From an uncultured Muribaculaceae bacterium (GTDB lineage: Bacteria; Bacteroidota; Bacteroidia; Bacteroidales; Muribaculaceae): DNA of 64,000 nt. The notes below the pieces were generated by a model, which was given only the letters and a program-made list of their open reading frames with translations, was not told the origin of the DNA and ran no database searches. Location of the stretch: NCBI GenBank assembly GCA_934663645.1, contig CAKUKR010000003.1:1-64000 (forward strand), written 5' to 3'. Positions within the stretch are counted from its first letter, which is position 1; every line of letters starts with the position of its first letter. Shown here in pieces: positions 1 to 7,811 of the stretch. The position numbers and the translations under genes were made by a program.

Positions 1-52
1 TTTAAGCGGAGTTTTAACACATTGTCCTGCGTTTACCCCAAATTCTGGAACG

Positions 53-90
53 AAAAAAAGGAGGGGCGACCGTCGCCGGTGCCTCTCCCC
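53..90 (-). terminator. Likely terminator of the outer-membrane barrel gene
   Basis: Read on the minus strand, a GC-rich hairpin (GGCGAC/GTCGCC core with an outer GGAG-type stem containing a bulge) is followed directly by seven Ts. It lies about 40 bases past the stop of the gene at 127-801. The outer stem is imperfect, so the exact fold is uncertain. Confidence 0.5.
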
Positions 91-126
91 TGTATTGTGA
101 TCTATGCGGCATGAAGCCGCGCTGGG

Positions 127-801
127 TCAACGGAAGTTGTAGCCGATAGTGAAGTCCACGCTGTTCTGGTGGAAGGTCACGTTGTCAACGGCTGAAGTGT
201 TGGTCAGGCCTACCACACCGCTGATGCCGATGTAGTAGTTGCGAGCCAGGTTGAAACCGGCGCCGAAACGCAGGTTGCAGTTCACGCGGTTGAACACATC
301 GGTGTAGTTGGTAGCGGCTGAATGGAAACTCTTGCCGAGGACTTCCTTTGTGGTTATGTAGTTGTCACTGCTGAAGCCTACACGGAGTTCCGGGCCGACG
401 AACACCTGAAGGTTCACGTCGTCAGTGAAGTCGAAGTGGTAGCCGAGCATCACGGGGACGAGCATGCCGGATTCACGCAGTGAAGCGTGTTCGAATGCCG
501 AGTAACCGGCAATATCGTAGTCCTTCATGCCAGTTGCGTTGTAGTAGAACGACAAGCCCGGTTCTACATAGAAGTTGGCCACGATGGGAGCCTGATAGAA
601 CAGTCCTGCGGAGAAGCCGCCTCCGTTCTTGTAAGCTTCCGTCTTGTGTCCGCCGAACTCCACTTTGCCAGGGCAAGTGAGCGTACCGGAAGCGCGGATG
701 CCGAAGTATCCGGAGTTGGCAGGGTTGTTGACTACCGTCTGTGCACCCATTGAGAGCGTGGCTGCTGCCACAGCTGCTGTGAGAAGTAATGATTTTTTCA
801 T
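127..801 (-). CDS. Outer-membrane beta-barrel protein (porin-like fold)
   Basis: 224 residues with a clear signal peptide (MKKSLLLTAAVAAATLSMGA, cleavage about residue 20). The mature part is a series of alternating amphipathic strands, e.g. YFGIRASG, GGFSAGLFYQAP, FYVEPGLSFYYN, LVPVMLGYHF, VQVFVGPELRVGF-like, NLRFGAGFNLARNYYIGIS and DFTIGYNFR. This is the pattern of the small 8-10 strand 'outer membrane beta-barrel / PorT-like' proteins common in Bacteroidetes. The aromatic-rich last strand fits recognition by the BAM machinery. It is a single gene with its own promoter (TAACTTTG on the minus strand at 836-843) and a terminator-like hairpin downstream. The substrate or partner cannot be deduced; it may be structural rather than a channel. 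Confidence 0.8.
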   Translation of the reverse strand: MKKSLLLTAAVAAATLSMGAQTVVNNPANSGYFGIRASGTLTCPGKVEFGGHKTEAYKNGGGFSAGLFYQAPIVANFYVEPGLSFYYNATGMKDYDIAGYSAFEHASLRESGMLVPVMLGYHFDFTDDVNLQVFVGPELRVGFSSDNYITTKEVLGKSFHSAATNYTDVFNRVNCNLRFGAGFNLARNYYIGISGVVGLTNTSAVDNVTFHQNSVDFTIGYNFR

Positions 802-835
802 AACGTAGCTATTTTGGTTATTCTGTTTTCTGTGA

Positions 836-865
836 CAAAGTTAATGCCTTTCAGTTTAACCGCAA
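836..865 (-). promoter_or_regulatory. Bacteroidetes-type promoter of the barrel gene
   Basis: On the minus strand a TAACTTTG -7 element (836-843) has a TTG at 863-865, about 19 bp upstream. This matches the Bacteroidetes sigma-ABfr pattern TTTG-N19-21-TAnnTTTG. Transcription would start near 829, shortly before the ATG at 801. Confidence 0.55.
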
Positions 866-934
866 CAATCCACAGCGCAAAAATCCGCCTTACAGACCAC
901 CTAATTGCCCGATTATTCCAACCGCCGCCCCCAT

Positions 935-1435
935 TTACTGCGGCATCGCCTCCTTGTAGGCGACATTGTTGCCGGTCAGGGCATTGACATGGTCGATGAA
1001 CTTTTCTCCGGAAGTCAGATAGTCAGGAACTGAAAGTCCCAGCTTCGTGAATTTCGGCAAGCGTTCATTGATGATTTTGTTCATCGCCTCTGCCTTGCTG
1101 AAATTATACCCGTCCTCATATATGGGGCAAAGCAGCTCGACCAACGTCGTGACAGCCGCCTTTTGCGCCTGCTCTTTCTCCCCGGTCAATATGAGGTATG
1201 TAATTCTCGGATTGGCGTGAGTGACCTGCTGGCGTATTCGCTCGACATCTGCGGTCATTTTCCACCAACGGATAAGAACTACTATCGACAAGACGATGTA
1301 CGCAATCATCACCAACAGGGTGAAGATGGAAAAGCCCGACATTTCATGGCTCGAATAGCCATAATCCCCATAAGCGAATGCTCCCAACGCCGGAATCAGA
1401 GCGCATACCGCGATAATGTACTTTTTCATGTGCAA
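935..1435 (-). CDS. Small membrane protein of unknown function
   Basis: 166 residues. MKKYIIAVCALIPALGAFAYG looks like a signal peptide (start may be Met1 or Met3), and a strong transmembrane helix follows at about residues 35-60 (FSIFTLLVMIAYIVLSIVVLIRWW). The rest (about 62-166) is soluble and charged, without a motif I recognise. The gene is 4 bp downstream of the membrane protein at 1440-2072, so the two are probably co-transcribed and may act together. Both are less GC-rich than the genes further right. No function is proposed. Confidence 0.65.
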   Translation of the reverse strand: MHMKKYIIAVCALIPALGAFAYGDYGYSSHEMSGFSIFTLLVMIAYIVLSIVVLIRWWKMTADVERIRQQVTHANPRITYLILTGEKEQAQKAAVTTLVELLCPIYEDGYNFSKAEAMNKIINERLPKFTKLGLSVPDYLTSGEKFIDHVNALTGNNVAYKEAMPQ

Positions 1436-1439
1436 ACGG

Positions 1440-2072
1440 TTATATCATGTTTATGGATTGTCTGTTCTCAGACGATATTTTCTTGGACGACATCCACACT
1501 ATGGTCAGAACCAAGCAGATGACATTCAGTCCCAGCGACGCATAGTCACATACATCAAATGCTGCGGAAAAACTATCGAACAACGAGTAATCATTCGCGT
1601 TCTCGTATGCCAACCGGGCTTTCAAAAGCAGCACACTCGATATTAAATAGAACACAACTATTGGCGACCCCAATATTTTTATCGGAAGCCACGCTTTGGA
1701 ACTGAGGATATAGGCAACAATCATAGCATCTATGACAATCCCAACAAACAGCGAGGCGTAATATCCCATAAATTCGAATACACTGAAATCACAAATGCAA
1801 ACAACGAGAGCATTGATTGCGTAAACAGCGTGAATTGCGCCTACGATGTATGCAGACACTTGCCCGACAGCACTGTTGATATACGCTGATTTGTTTTTGG
1901 CCATAAGAATAAAGCCCGCGCAAACTATCAGGCTTAATGCGATAAAGGCAATATACCATATTGTTTGGTCATCATCAATAGCCGGCATGACAAGCCGATT
2001 GAACAGCCATAAAACGACACTCCTCCCGAACAAGCAAAGCAGGGGGATGCCAATAGCTTCTTTAATCCTCAT
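1440..2072 (-). CDS. Multi-pass membrane protein of unknown function
   Basis: 210 residues, strongly hydrophobic, with about five or six membrane-spanning stretches (for example GIPLLCLFGRSVVLWLF near the start, WYIAFIALSLIVCAGFILMA, AYIVGAIHAVYAINALVVCI, YASLFVGIVIDAMIVAYIL and LGLNVICLVLTIVWM near the end). No catalytic or transport motif is visible. It is first in a two-gene unit with 935-1435 and has a good promoter upstream (2098-2130). The lower GC and lack of a recognisable family suggest an accessory gene. Function unknown. Confidence 0.65.
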   Translation of the reverse strand: MRIKEAIGIPLLCLFGRSVVLWLFNRLVMPAIDDDQTIWYIAFIALSLIVCAGFILMAKNKSAYINSAVGQVSAYIVGAIHAVYAINALVVCICDFSVFEFMGYYASLFVGIVIDAMIVAYILSSKAWLPIKILGSPIVVFYLISSVLLLKARLAYENANDYSLFDSFSAAFDVCDYASLGLNVICLVLTIVWMSSKKISSENRQSINMI

Positions 2073-2097
2073 ATTTCATTTCATTGGTTTTGATATG

Positions 2098-2130
2098 CAA
2101 AGATAATAAATTTACCCGAATTGAGACAAA
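2098..2130 (-). promoter_or_regulatory. Promoter of the two-membrane-protein unit
   Basis: The minus strand reads TTTG (2127-2130), 21 bp, then TATCTTTG (2098-2105), matching the Bacteroidetes -33/-7 consensus. It lies 26 bp before the start codon at 2072. Confidence 0.6.
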
Positions 2131-2176
2131 CGCCGCATACAAATTATACGCGCTGGAGAGCTGCACCGCCACCGCC

Positions 2177-2290
2177 TATTCTAAATTTACTGCAAATATG
2201 CAGTAAATTTAGAATAGAACGGCTATCTATCTGTGTAAAAGCGACATATCACAGCTGTCAAGTAGGGACACGGCGTGCCGTGTCCGAAGG
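2177..2290. repeat. Composite repeat, copy 1 (downstream side of the ATPase gene)
   Basis: It starts with a perfect 18-bp inverted repeat (tattctaaatttactgca at 2177-2194, its complement at 2199-2216, loop aata). It continues with a 38-bp block (2212-2249) that recurs exactly at 3706-3743, and ends in a GGACACGG-centred palindrome (2266-2285). The same order of modules occurs at 3671-3783, so the two copies bracket the ATPase gene in the same orientation. Confidence 0.85.
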
Positions 2291-2356
2291 ACGGCGAGTG
2301 TATATACCTCTGATTTGCTGCGATTTAGCGGCGAATGCTGCACGCCGTGTCCCTAC
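2262..2356. repeat. Palindromic element pair (GGACACGG family)
   Basis: gtagggacacggcgtg (2262-2277) is the exact reverse complement of cacgccgtgtccctac (2341-2356), and the first arm is itself part of a 20-bp palindrome (2266-2285). The same core recurs at 15196-15215, 60882-60901 and 60947-60966, always between genes, like REP-type extragenic elements. Confidence 0.8.
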
Positions 2357-2400
2357 TGGGCTGTGCCGATCATTCACTCGCTGAAAGCATTGTTGCCTCG

Positions 2401-3663
2401 CTAAGACATCACGTCTGTGTTTCGCAAGAACTGGAACAGCCCCATGACGAGAAATCCGTTTTCGTCCGTGTAAGTGGCAATGTCGTCTCCGACGATGATT
2501 ATCTTCCGGAAGGCATCGTCGATCATCTTCAGGGACGCGAGTTCCTGCTCTCGTTTTTCCTCATTGGGCAGCGCGTATGCCGACTGGATGTAATACTTGT
2601 CTACGCCGTTGTTGGCTACGAAATCAATCTCATATTGCCTGTATGTTGACTTGCCGTCAGACATGCCGCGCTTTTCCACCACGCCGACATCCACAACGTA
2701 CCCTCTTATGCGCAACTCATTGTAAATGACATTCTCCATAATATGGGTGATTTCCTGCTGTCGGAAATTCAGCCTCGCATTACGCAGCCCGACATCCACG
2801 GCGTAATATTTCTTGACCGACTCGTAATACCGTTTGCCCTTGACATTGTAACGCCGTGCGCCCTCAAACAGGAACGAGTTCTCGAGCAACTGCATATACG
2901 AAGCAAGTGTCTCATCCTCGATTTTCACATGCTGGACACTGGCAAGCGTATTGCGGATCTTGTTGGGATTTGTAAGCGACCCGATTGAGGAGCAGAGCGA
3001 GTCGACAAGACACTCAAGGGCGTTGCGGTTTCTTACGCCGCCACGCTCCACCACGTCGTCAATGTATGTCTTCTGCCAAAGACGTTGCAGGTACGACACT
3101 TTCTGCTCGGCAGTGCGCTGGTTGCGCAGAGCAGGCATGCCTCCATAGGTGTAGTACTCTTTCCATAATTCCGACACACTCTCATCGCGACCAGCACAGA
3201 ACTCGCTGAATGACAACGGATAGACACGTATCTCATCGCCGCGACCGCGAAAAACAGTGTTTATGTCGCTCGACAGGAATCGGGAGTTGCTGCCTGTAAT
3301 ATAGACATCCACATTGTCACAGGCATTCAGCCCATTGACTATCCGCTCAAACCCCTCCACCATTTGTATCTCATCGAGGATGACATAATAGTTCCCTTCG
3401 TCTGAAATTTGGGAATAAAGGAACTTCTTCAGCGTAACGGCATCCGTGAGGTCTCCACCGTCCGGGTCATCGTCAGTGTCAAACGACACCATTAGTATGT
3501 TGTCACTATTCACCCCCTGTGCCAACAAATAGTCCCGGTAAATCTTTTTCAACAACCAGGACTTGCCGCAGCGGCGAGCGCCGGTCACAATCTTCACCTC
3601 GCCGTTGTCGCGGCGGTTTATCAGTTTGCGCAAGTACAGATCCCTGCTGATGTAAGAGGCCAT
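2401..3663 (-). CDS. AAA-type ATPase with DUF4143-like C-terminal domain
   Basis: 420 residues. Walker A GARRCGKS at residues 28-35 and Walker B VILDEIQM with D97/E98 define the N-terminal AAA_14 ATPase domain. The C-terminal half, with an NVIYNELRIRGY-type stretch and a C-terminal nuclease-like block (EIDFVANNG ... YYIQSAYAL), resembles DUF4143-type proteins. This family is common and multi-copy in Bacteroidales, and its role is unsettled (DNA-related or toxin/defence ideas have been raised). Here it is a single gene in an AT-richer islet, bracketed by direct composite repeats (2177-2290 and 3671-3783), one of which occupies its promoter region. That suggests arrival as a cassette or control by a factor that binds the repeat. 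Confidence 0.85.
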   Translation of the reverse strand: MASYISRDLYLRKLINRRDNGEVKIVTGARRCGKSWLLKKIYRDYLLAQGVNSDNILMVSFDTDDDPDGGDLTDAVTLKKFLYSQISDEGNYYVILDEIQMVEGFERIVNGLNACDNVDVYITGSNSRFLSSDINTVFRGRGDEIRVYPLSFSEFCAGRDESVSELWKEYYTYGGMPALRNQRTAEQKVSYLQRLWQKTYIDDVVERGGVRNRNALECLVDSLCSSIGSLTNPNKIRNTLASVQHVKIEDETLASYMQLLENSFLFEGARRYNVKGKRYYESVKKYYAVDVGLRNARLNFRQQEITHIMENVIYNELRIRGYVVDVGVVEKRGMSDGKSTYRQYEIDFVANNGVDKYYIQSAYALPNEEKREQELASLKMIDDAFRKIIIVGDDIATYTDENGFLVMGLFQFLRNTDVMS

Positions 3664-3670
3664 AATATCC

Positions 3671-3783
3671 TATTCTAAATTCACTGCAAATTTACAACAA
3701 ATTTCGAATAGAACGGCTATCTATCTGTGTAAAAGCGACATATAACGGCGGCAAAGTATGGGCAGGGCGTGCTGTGTCTGGAG
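3671..3783. repeat. Composite repeat, copy 2 (upstream side of the ATPase gene)
   Basis: It begins 8 bp before the ATPase start codon with an imperfect inverted repeat (tattctaaatt at 3671-3681 against aatttcgaata at 3700-3710). It continues with the exact 38-bp block shared with 2212-2249 (here 3706-3743) and ends in a decayed copy of the GGACACGG palindrome (about 3756-3780). Being next to the start codon it could also act as an operator. Confidence 0.8.
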
Positions 3784-3839
3784 GTAAGCAATTGCGTACA
3801 TCGCTTATTTACACAAACTTGCATACAATCACGCCTGGG

Positions 3840-5729
3840 TCAGGTTGTAAAGAGGGCGTCGATGTATCGGTCGTCGATGACGGCGACTATCGGGTTGCCG
3901 TTGGGGGTGAAGCGTGTGTCGGGCAGGGCGAACAGGCGGCTCACCAGGTGCTGCATTTCCGTAGGCGAGAGCTGTTTGCCGCCGGTGATAGCCGTAGAAC
4001 GCGCCGTCACCAGCGCGACACGCTGCAGCAGGGTGTCGGTGGGCGTGCCTTCGTTGCCGTAGTTGACCGAATCGTCGCTCACGGAGTCAAGTATTCGGAG
4101 TATCACGTCTCGAGGGTCAGCGTGCATGAGTTCGGAGGGGACGGCCTCGATGCGCCAGTCGCAGCCGCCGGCATTGGCGAGCTTGAAGCCTATGCGCGAC
4201 AGCTCGTCTTCCACACCTTCGAGGACAAGCTGCTGCGAGGGGTCGAGGCGGAGGGTTTCGGGGAACAGCACCTGTTGCCCCACGCCGGCTGAACCGTGTG
4301 CCTTAGAGAGGTATTCCTCATACAGCACCTTAACATGTGCGCGGTGTTGGTCTATTATCAGCAAGCCTTCGGGCGAGGGTGTGACGATGTATTTCAGCGC
4401 GTACTGTATGCACTGCGGAGCGGCGGCATCAGCCGTTTCGACGGTGGGGAAGACTGCCCCGTGTTCTTCGCCGGCAGATGCCAAGCCCCGGTTGCGGTCA
4501 GAGTCCTTCACATCGCTCATGAAGTCGGCATAAAGGCGTTGCCACGAGCGGTCAACAGTCGTCCTGCGCTGCTGTCCCTGCGGCGACCACGGCGAGCCTG
4601 CCTGCTTGCTGGCAGAGGGTTTGAACGGGTTGTACTGCGGGTCAACCGGGACTTGCGGCGCGGCGATGAAGTCGCCGTCATGCACTGCGGCAGCTGGCAA
4701 CGGGTCGGAGGTGAAGTCTATCGAGGGGACTGCGGAGAACTTGCCGAGCGAGGCACGCACGGCAGCGGAGAGGATGCGCCATATCTCGCTCTCGTTCTCA
4801 AACTTGATTTCGTTCTTGGTCGGGTGTATGTTGACATCTATCGTCGCGGGGTCAACCTCAAACTTGATGAAGTAGCACGGCTGTGTGTCGGCGGCAATGA
4901 GCTTGTCGAAACATGACAGGATAGCCTTGTGGAAATACGGGTGGCGCATATTCCGTCCGTTGACTATGAGGTATTGCAACGGGTTGCGGCGGCGGGCGAA
5001 CTCGGGTCGCGAGACGAAGCCGGAAATCTTGACCACCGAAGTGTCCACGTCCACGGGGAGGAGCTGCAGGTTGAGGTTGTTTTTCCAGATATCACCGATG
5101 CGCTGCTTAAACGAGCCGGGACGCAGGTCAATGCGCTTGTTGCCGGTGTCGATGCTCAGATGGAGGTGGTTGTTGACCAGCGCGAGGCGTTCAAACTCGC
5201 GCATGATGTTGGCAAGCTCCACGCTGTCGCTCTTGAGGAACTTGCGTCGGGCCGGAAGGTTGCAGAAAATGTTGCGCACCATGATGTTCGCTCCACGGTC
5301 GCACACGCACGGCTCTTGGTTCTCTACCTTTGAGCAGTTGATTTTCAAGCAAGTGCCGAGCCGGTCATTTTCAGTTCGGGTGCGCAGCTCCACCTGCGAG
5401 ATTGCGCATATCGAGGGCAAAGCCTCGCCTCGGAAGCCCATTGTCGCGAGGGTGAACAGGTCGGCGGCAGCGGAGATTTTCGACGTGGCGTGCCGCTCAA
5501 AGGCCATACGGGCATCGGTCTCGGTCATCCCCTTGCCGTTGTCCACAACTTGAATGAGCGTGCGCCCGGCATCCTTGATAAAAATGGCGATGTCTGTCGC
5601 GCCGGCATCGACGGAGTTCTCCACAAGCTCCTTGATGACAGAGGCCGGCCGCTGTATCACCTCGCCGGCGGCAATCTGGTTAGCCACCGAGTCGGGAAGC
5701 AGATGTATTATGTCGCTGCTGTGTTCCAC
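3840..5729 (-). CDS. mutL: DNA mismatch repair protein MutL
   Basis: 629 residues, a normal MutL length. The N-terminal GHKL ATPase is complete: LVENSVDAGAT (E37/N38), DNGKGM (63-68) and GFRGEAL (98-104). The middle is a long poorly conserved linker (about 345-430), then the C-terminal dimerisation domain. MutL couples MutS mismatch recognition to strand removal. The endonuclease motif DQHA-x2-E-x4-E of MutH-lacking bacteria reads DQHRAHVKVLYE here, so the Ala is Arg and the first Glu is Val; cleavage activity by the usual metal site is doubtful. It is the last gene of the recQ-PPIase-surA-ostA operon, 38 bp after the OstA-like gene. Confidence 0.97.
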   Translation of the reverse strand: MEHSSDIIHLLPDSVANQIAAGEVIQRPASVIKELVENSVDAGATDIAIFIKDAGRTLIQVVDNGKGMTETDARMAFERHATSKISAAADLFTLATMGFRGEALPSICAISQVELRTRTENDRLGTCLKINCSKVENQEPCVCDRGANIMVRNIFCNLPARRKFLKSDSVELANIMREFERLALVNNHLHLSIDTGNKRIDLRPGSFKQRIGDIWKNNLNLQLLPVDVDTSVVKISGFVSRPEFARRRNPLQYLIVNGRNMRHPYFHKAILSCFDKLIAADTQPCYFIKFEVDPATIDVNIHPTKNEIKFENESEIWRILSAAVRASLGKFSAVPSIDFTSDPLPAAAVHDGDFIAAPQVPVDPQYNPFKPSASKQAGSPWSPQGQQRRTTVDRSWQRLYADFMSDVKDSDRNRGLASAGEEHGAVFPTVETADAAAPQCIQYALKYIVTPSPEGLLIIDQHRAHVKVLYEEYLSKAHGSAGVGQQVLFPETLRLDPSQQLVLEGVEDELSRIGFKLANAGGCDWRIEAVPSELMHADPRDVILRILDSVSDDSVNYGNEGTPTDTLLQRVALVTARSTAITGGKQLSPTEMQHLVSRLFALPDTRFTPNGNPIVAVIDDRYIDALFTT

Positions 5730-5767
5730 TTTTTATCCTCCTGCATATAAACCGGCTATGCGCCGCG

Positions 5768-7792
5768 CTATTGCCCGAAATACTCCTCGAGCGTGCCGGA
5801 CTGGCTCTCCTCCTTCTTGAAATAGTCGATCATCTCATCCGACACGTCGCCGAGGTCGTCGTCCCAAATCCAGCGGCCGTCATACCACTCGCGCCTGGGG
5901 CGCAGCGCCTCCTGCCACTGGAAGCCCTGCAGGTACTTGTCGCCCTGCTTGACTTTGAATATCGGCGTGACAGTGCCGTCAACGGCTGACCACATCTTGA
6001 GCTTCTCCAGCTCGCGGTCAGCCATGTCCACTGTCAGATGCTCGCTCTCGGCCTTGATAATCTTGTTGTATGTTGAATCCTTCTCCGCCGGCAGCAGCAC
6101 CACCTCGACGTTGTCGTCTACAGAGAGATGCCGCAGCTGGTTGTCGCGGAAGGTGGCAAACATCGCCTTCCCCTTCAGCTGGTTATAGAAATCCTCTGCC
6201 ACGTTTTCAGCCACGAAGCCGTTCACCACGCGGGCATAGTCTGTGGTAGAGTCATTGAAATGCACGGTAATGGAATCACCGCACACCTGGCGGTTGTCGC
6301 TCCACACTATCGGCTTGCGCTTCAGGTAGAGGAGCGAGTCAAACTGCACGAGGTGCATTGTGTCGGCAATGGCCTGTATCTGCTGGTTGAAGAAGCGCGA
6401 GTGCTTGATGGCCTTTGCCACGCAGAAGTCCTTGAGTATGCTGTCGCGTTGCAGTTCAGGCGTTTCCGCCACGAGGCTCCGCCGTGGGGGTATGACAACA
6501 GACGTGTCGCCATGCTCAATCTGTCGGCGATATACCGCCTCAATCGAGTCTGCGCGGGCGTCGAGCGTGCGCTGTTCCGCCATCAGGGAGTCGAGAAGCT
6601 GCTGCTGTCGCGGAGTGTAGGGGGCGACAGTGCGCTGCTGCACTATCCATGTATATATGCTGTCAGCACGCAGATAGTTGGTGTCGGGGCGGGAATACTC
6701 CACCAACATCGGGTTGCCGGTGGCGAAAGCGGAGCGCGTCACCTCGTTGTACTCGCCGTAGTTGCTGATGAGGCGCACCTTGTGTGCGGTGTCATTCAGC
6801 ACCATAGGGCGAGGTATGCGGGCCGGGTCGTCAAACATGTATGCGCGGCTGGTGCGGGTCGCCTTGTCATAGATGATGATGTCGCCGGTCAGCTTGGTGG
6901 CGTTGTTGTTGGAGTCGGTGTGGGTAATGGTCGAGCGGCTCTCGAGGCGTGCGTTGCCCGTCTGGGTGTTGTAAGTGCCTCGCGAAGTCTCGATGGTGTC
7001 CGTTGCGCTGTAGATGTCGGTTCGGCTCACGATCTGCGCCTCGTGGGTGGAGGTATTGTAATATAAGGTGTCGGTGAGAAGCTGGTTGCCGTTTTTCTTG
7101 CCTCGCAGTGCCACGTTGCCGTAGAAGTCAGCCGTCTTGAGCGAGGGGGAATACTCGCCGTAACGCGACGTGAGTACATTCACGTCGTCCTCGAGCCGTC
7201 CGCCGCAGTCATACCAGCCACGGTCCATGGCGACGCTGTAGAACAGGGAATCGGAGGTAAGCGTGACGCGGCGGTTCTGCACCTTGACTTGCGGCTGCGT
7301 AGGGCCGTGTCGCAGCCTCGCCAGCTTCTGCATGCCGTCATAATACATACGGTCGGCATATACGAACAGCGTGTCGCCACTGGTCATCTTGACATGGCCG
7401 AAGGCGTTGAGCGAGTTCAGCTCGCCGTAGTAGTATGCCGAGTCGCAGTACATGCGCATATTCCCCTGACGGAACATCACGCCGCCGCTCACAATCTGGC
7501 AGCCTGGGTTCATCTCGTTATGGTACAGCGAGTCGGCACGCTCCAGAAAGACCTTGTTGGTGACATAGCGGTCCTGCGAGGGCATCTCGGGAGCAATCTT
7601 GTGCGTCGGCTTGGGGCGCGTGTACGTCTCTTTCTTCTCTGTCTTGGGCTTGGACTGCTGGCGGCGCATGACGTTAGACTGCGCCCACGCCTGCTGCAAT
7701 AGACTCACTAAGGACAGGACGACGACAGATGCCACCATCCACAGCACGCGCCGGGGATTGTGCCGGCAGAAGTCGCGGTTTCGCTCTTTCAT
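5768..7792 (-). CDS. OstA/LptA-like outer-membrane biogenesis protein
   Basis: 674 residues with a membrane-targeting N-terminus (residues 13-38, WMVASVVVLSLVSLLQQAWA). From about residue 55 onward there are OstA-type beta repeats (e.g. GGVMFRQGNMRMYCDSAYYY, GHVKMTSGDTLFVYADRMYYDG, GNVALRGKKNGNQLLTDTLYYN). This matches the 'OstA-like protein' of Bacteroidetes, related to LptA/LptD-N, which shuttles or receives lipopolysaccharide in the periplasm. A large C-terminal extension (about 390-674) has a glutamine/arginine-rich helical insert and a further OstA-like segment (FNDSTTDYARVVNGF). It sits between the SurA-type chaperone and mutL, 19 bp downstream of the former, in line with a role in envelope assembly. 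Confidence 0.82.
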   Translation of the reverse strand: MKERNRDFCRHNPRRVLWMVASVVVLSLVSLLQQAWAQSNVMRRQQSKPKTEKKETYTRPKPTHKIAPEMPSQDRYVTNKVFLERADSLYHNEMNPGCQIVSGGVMFRQGNMRMYCDSAYYYGELNSLNAFGHVKMTSGDTLFVYADRMYYDGMQKLARLRHGPTQPQVKVQNRRVTLTSDSLFYSVAMDRGWYDCGGRLEDDVNVLTSRYGEYSPSLKTADFYGNVALRGKKNGNQLLTDTLYYNTSTHEAQIVSRTDIYSATDTIETSRGTYNTQTGNARLESRSTITHTDSNNNATKLTGDIIIYDKATRTSRAYMFDDPARIPRPMVLNDTAHKVRLISNYGEYNEVTRSAFATGNPMLVEYSRPDTNYLRADSIYTWIVQQRTVAPYTPRQQQLLDSLMAEQRTLDARADSIEAVYRRQIEHGDTSVVIPPRRSLVAETPELQRDSILKDFCVAKAIKHSRFFNQQIQAIADTMHLVQFDSLLYLKRKPIVWSDNRQVCGDSITVHFNDSTTDYARVVNGFVAENVAEDFYNQLKGKAMFATFRDNQLRHLSVDDNVEVVLLPAEKDSTYNKIIKAESEHLTVDMADRELEKLKMWSAVDGTVTPIFKVKQGDKYLQGFQWQEALRPRREWYDGRWIWDDDLGDVSDEMIDYFKKEESQSGTLEEYFGQ

Positions 7793-7811
7793 ATACTCAC
7801 ATGGCGGCGGG

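Noticed and set aside
2177-3783. Insertion sequence with terminal repeats
   Set aside because: The repeats are direct, not inverted with respect to each other, and there is no transposase or target-site duplication; kept only as a repeat-bracketed gene.
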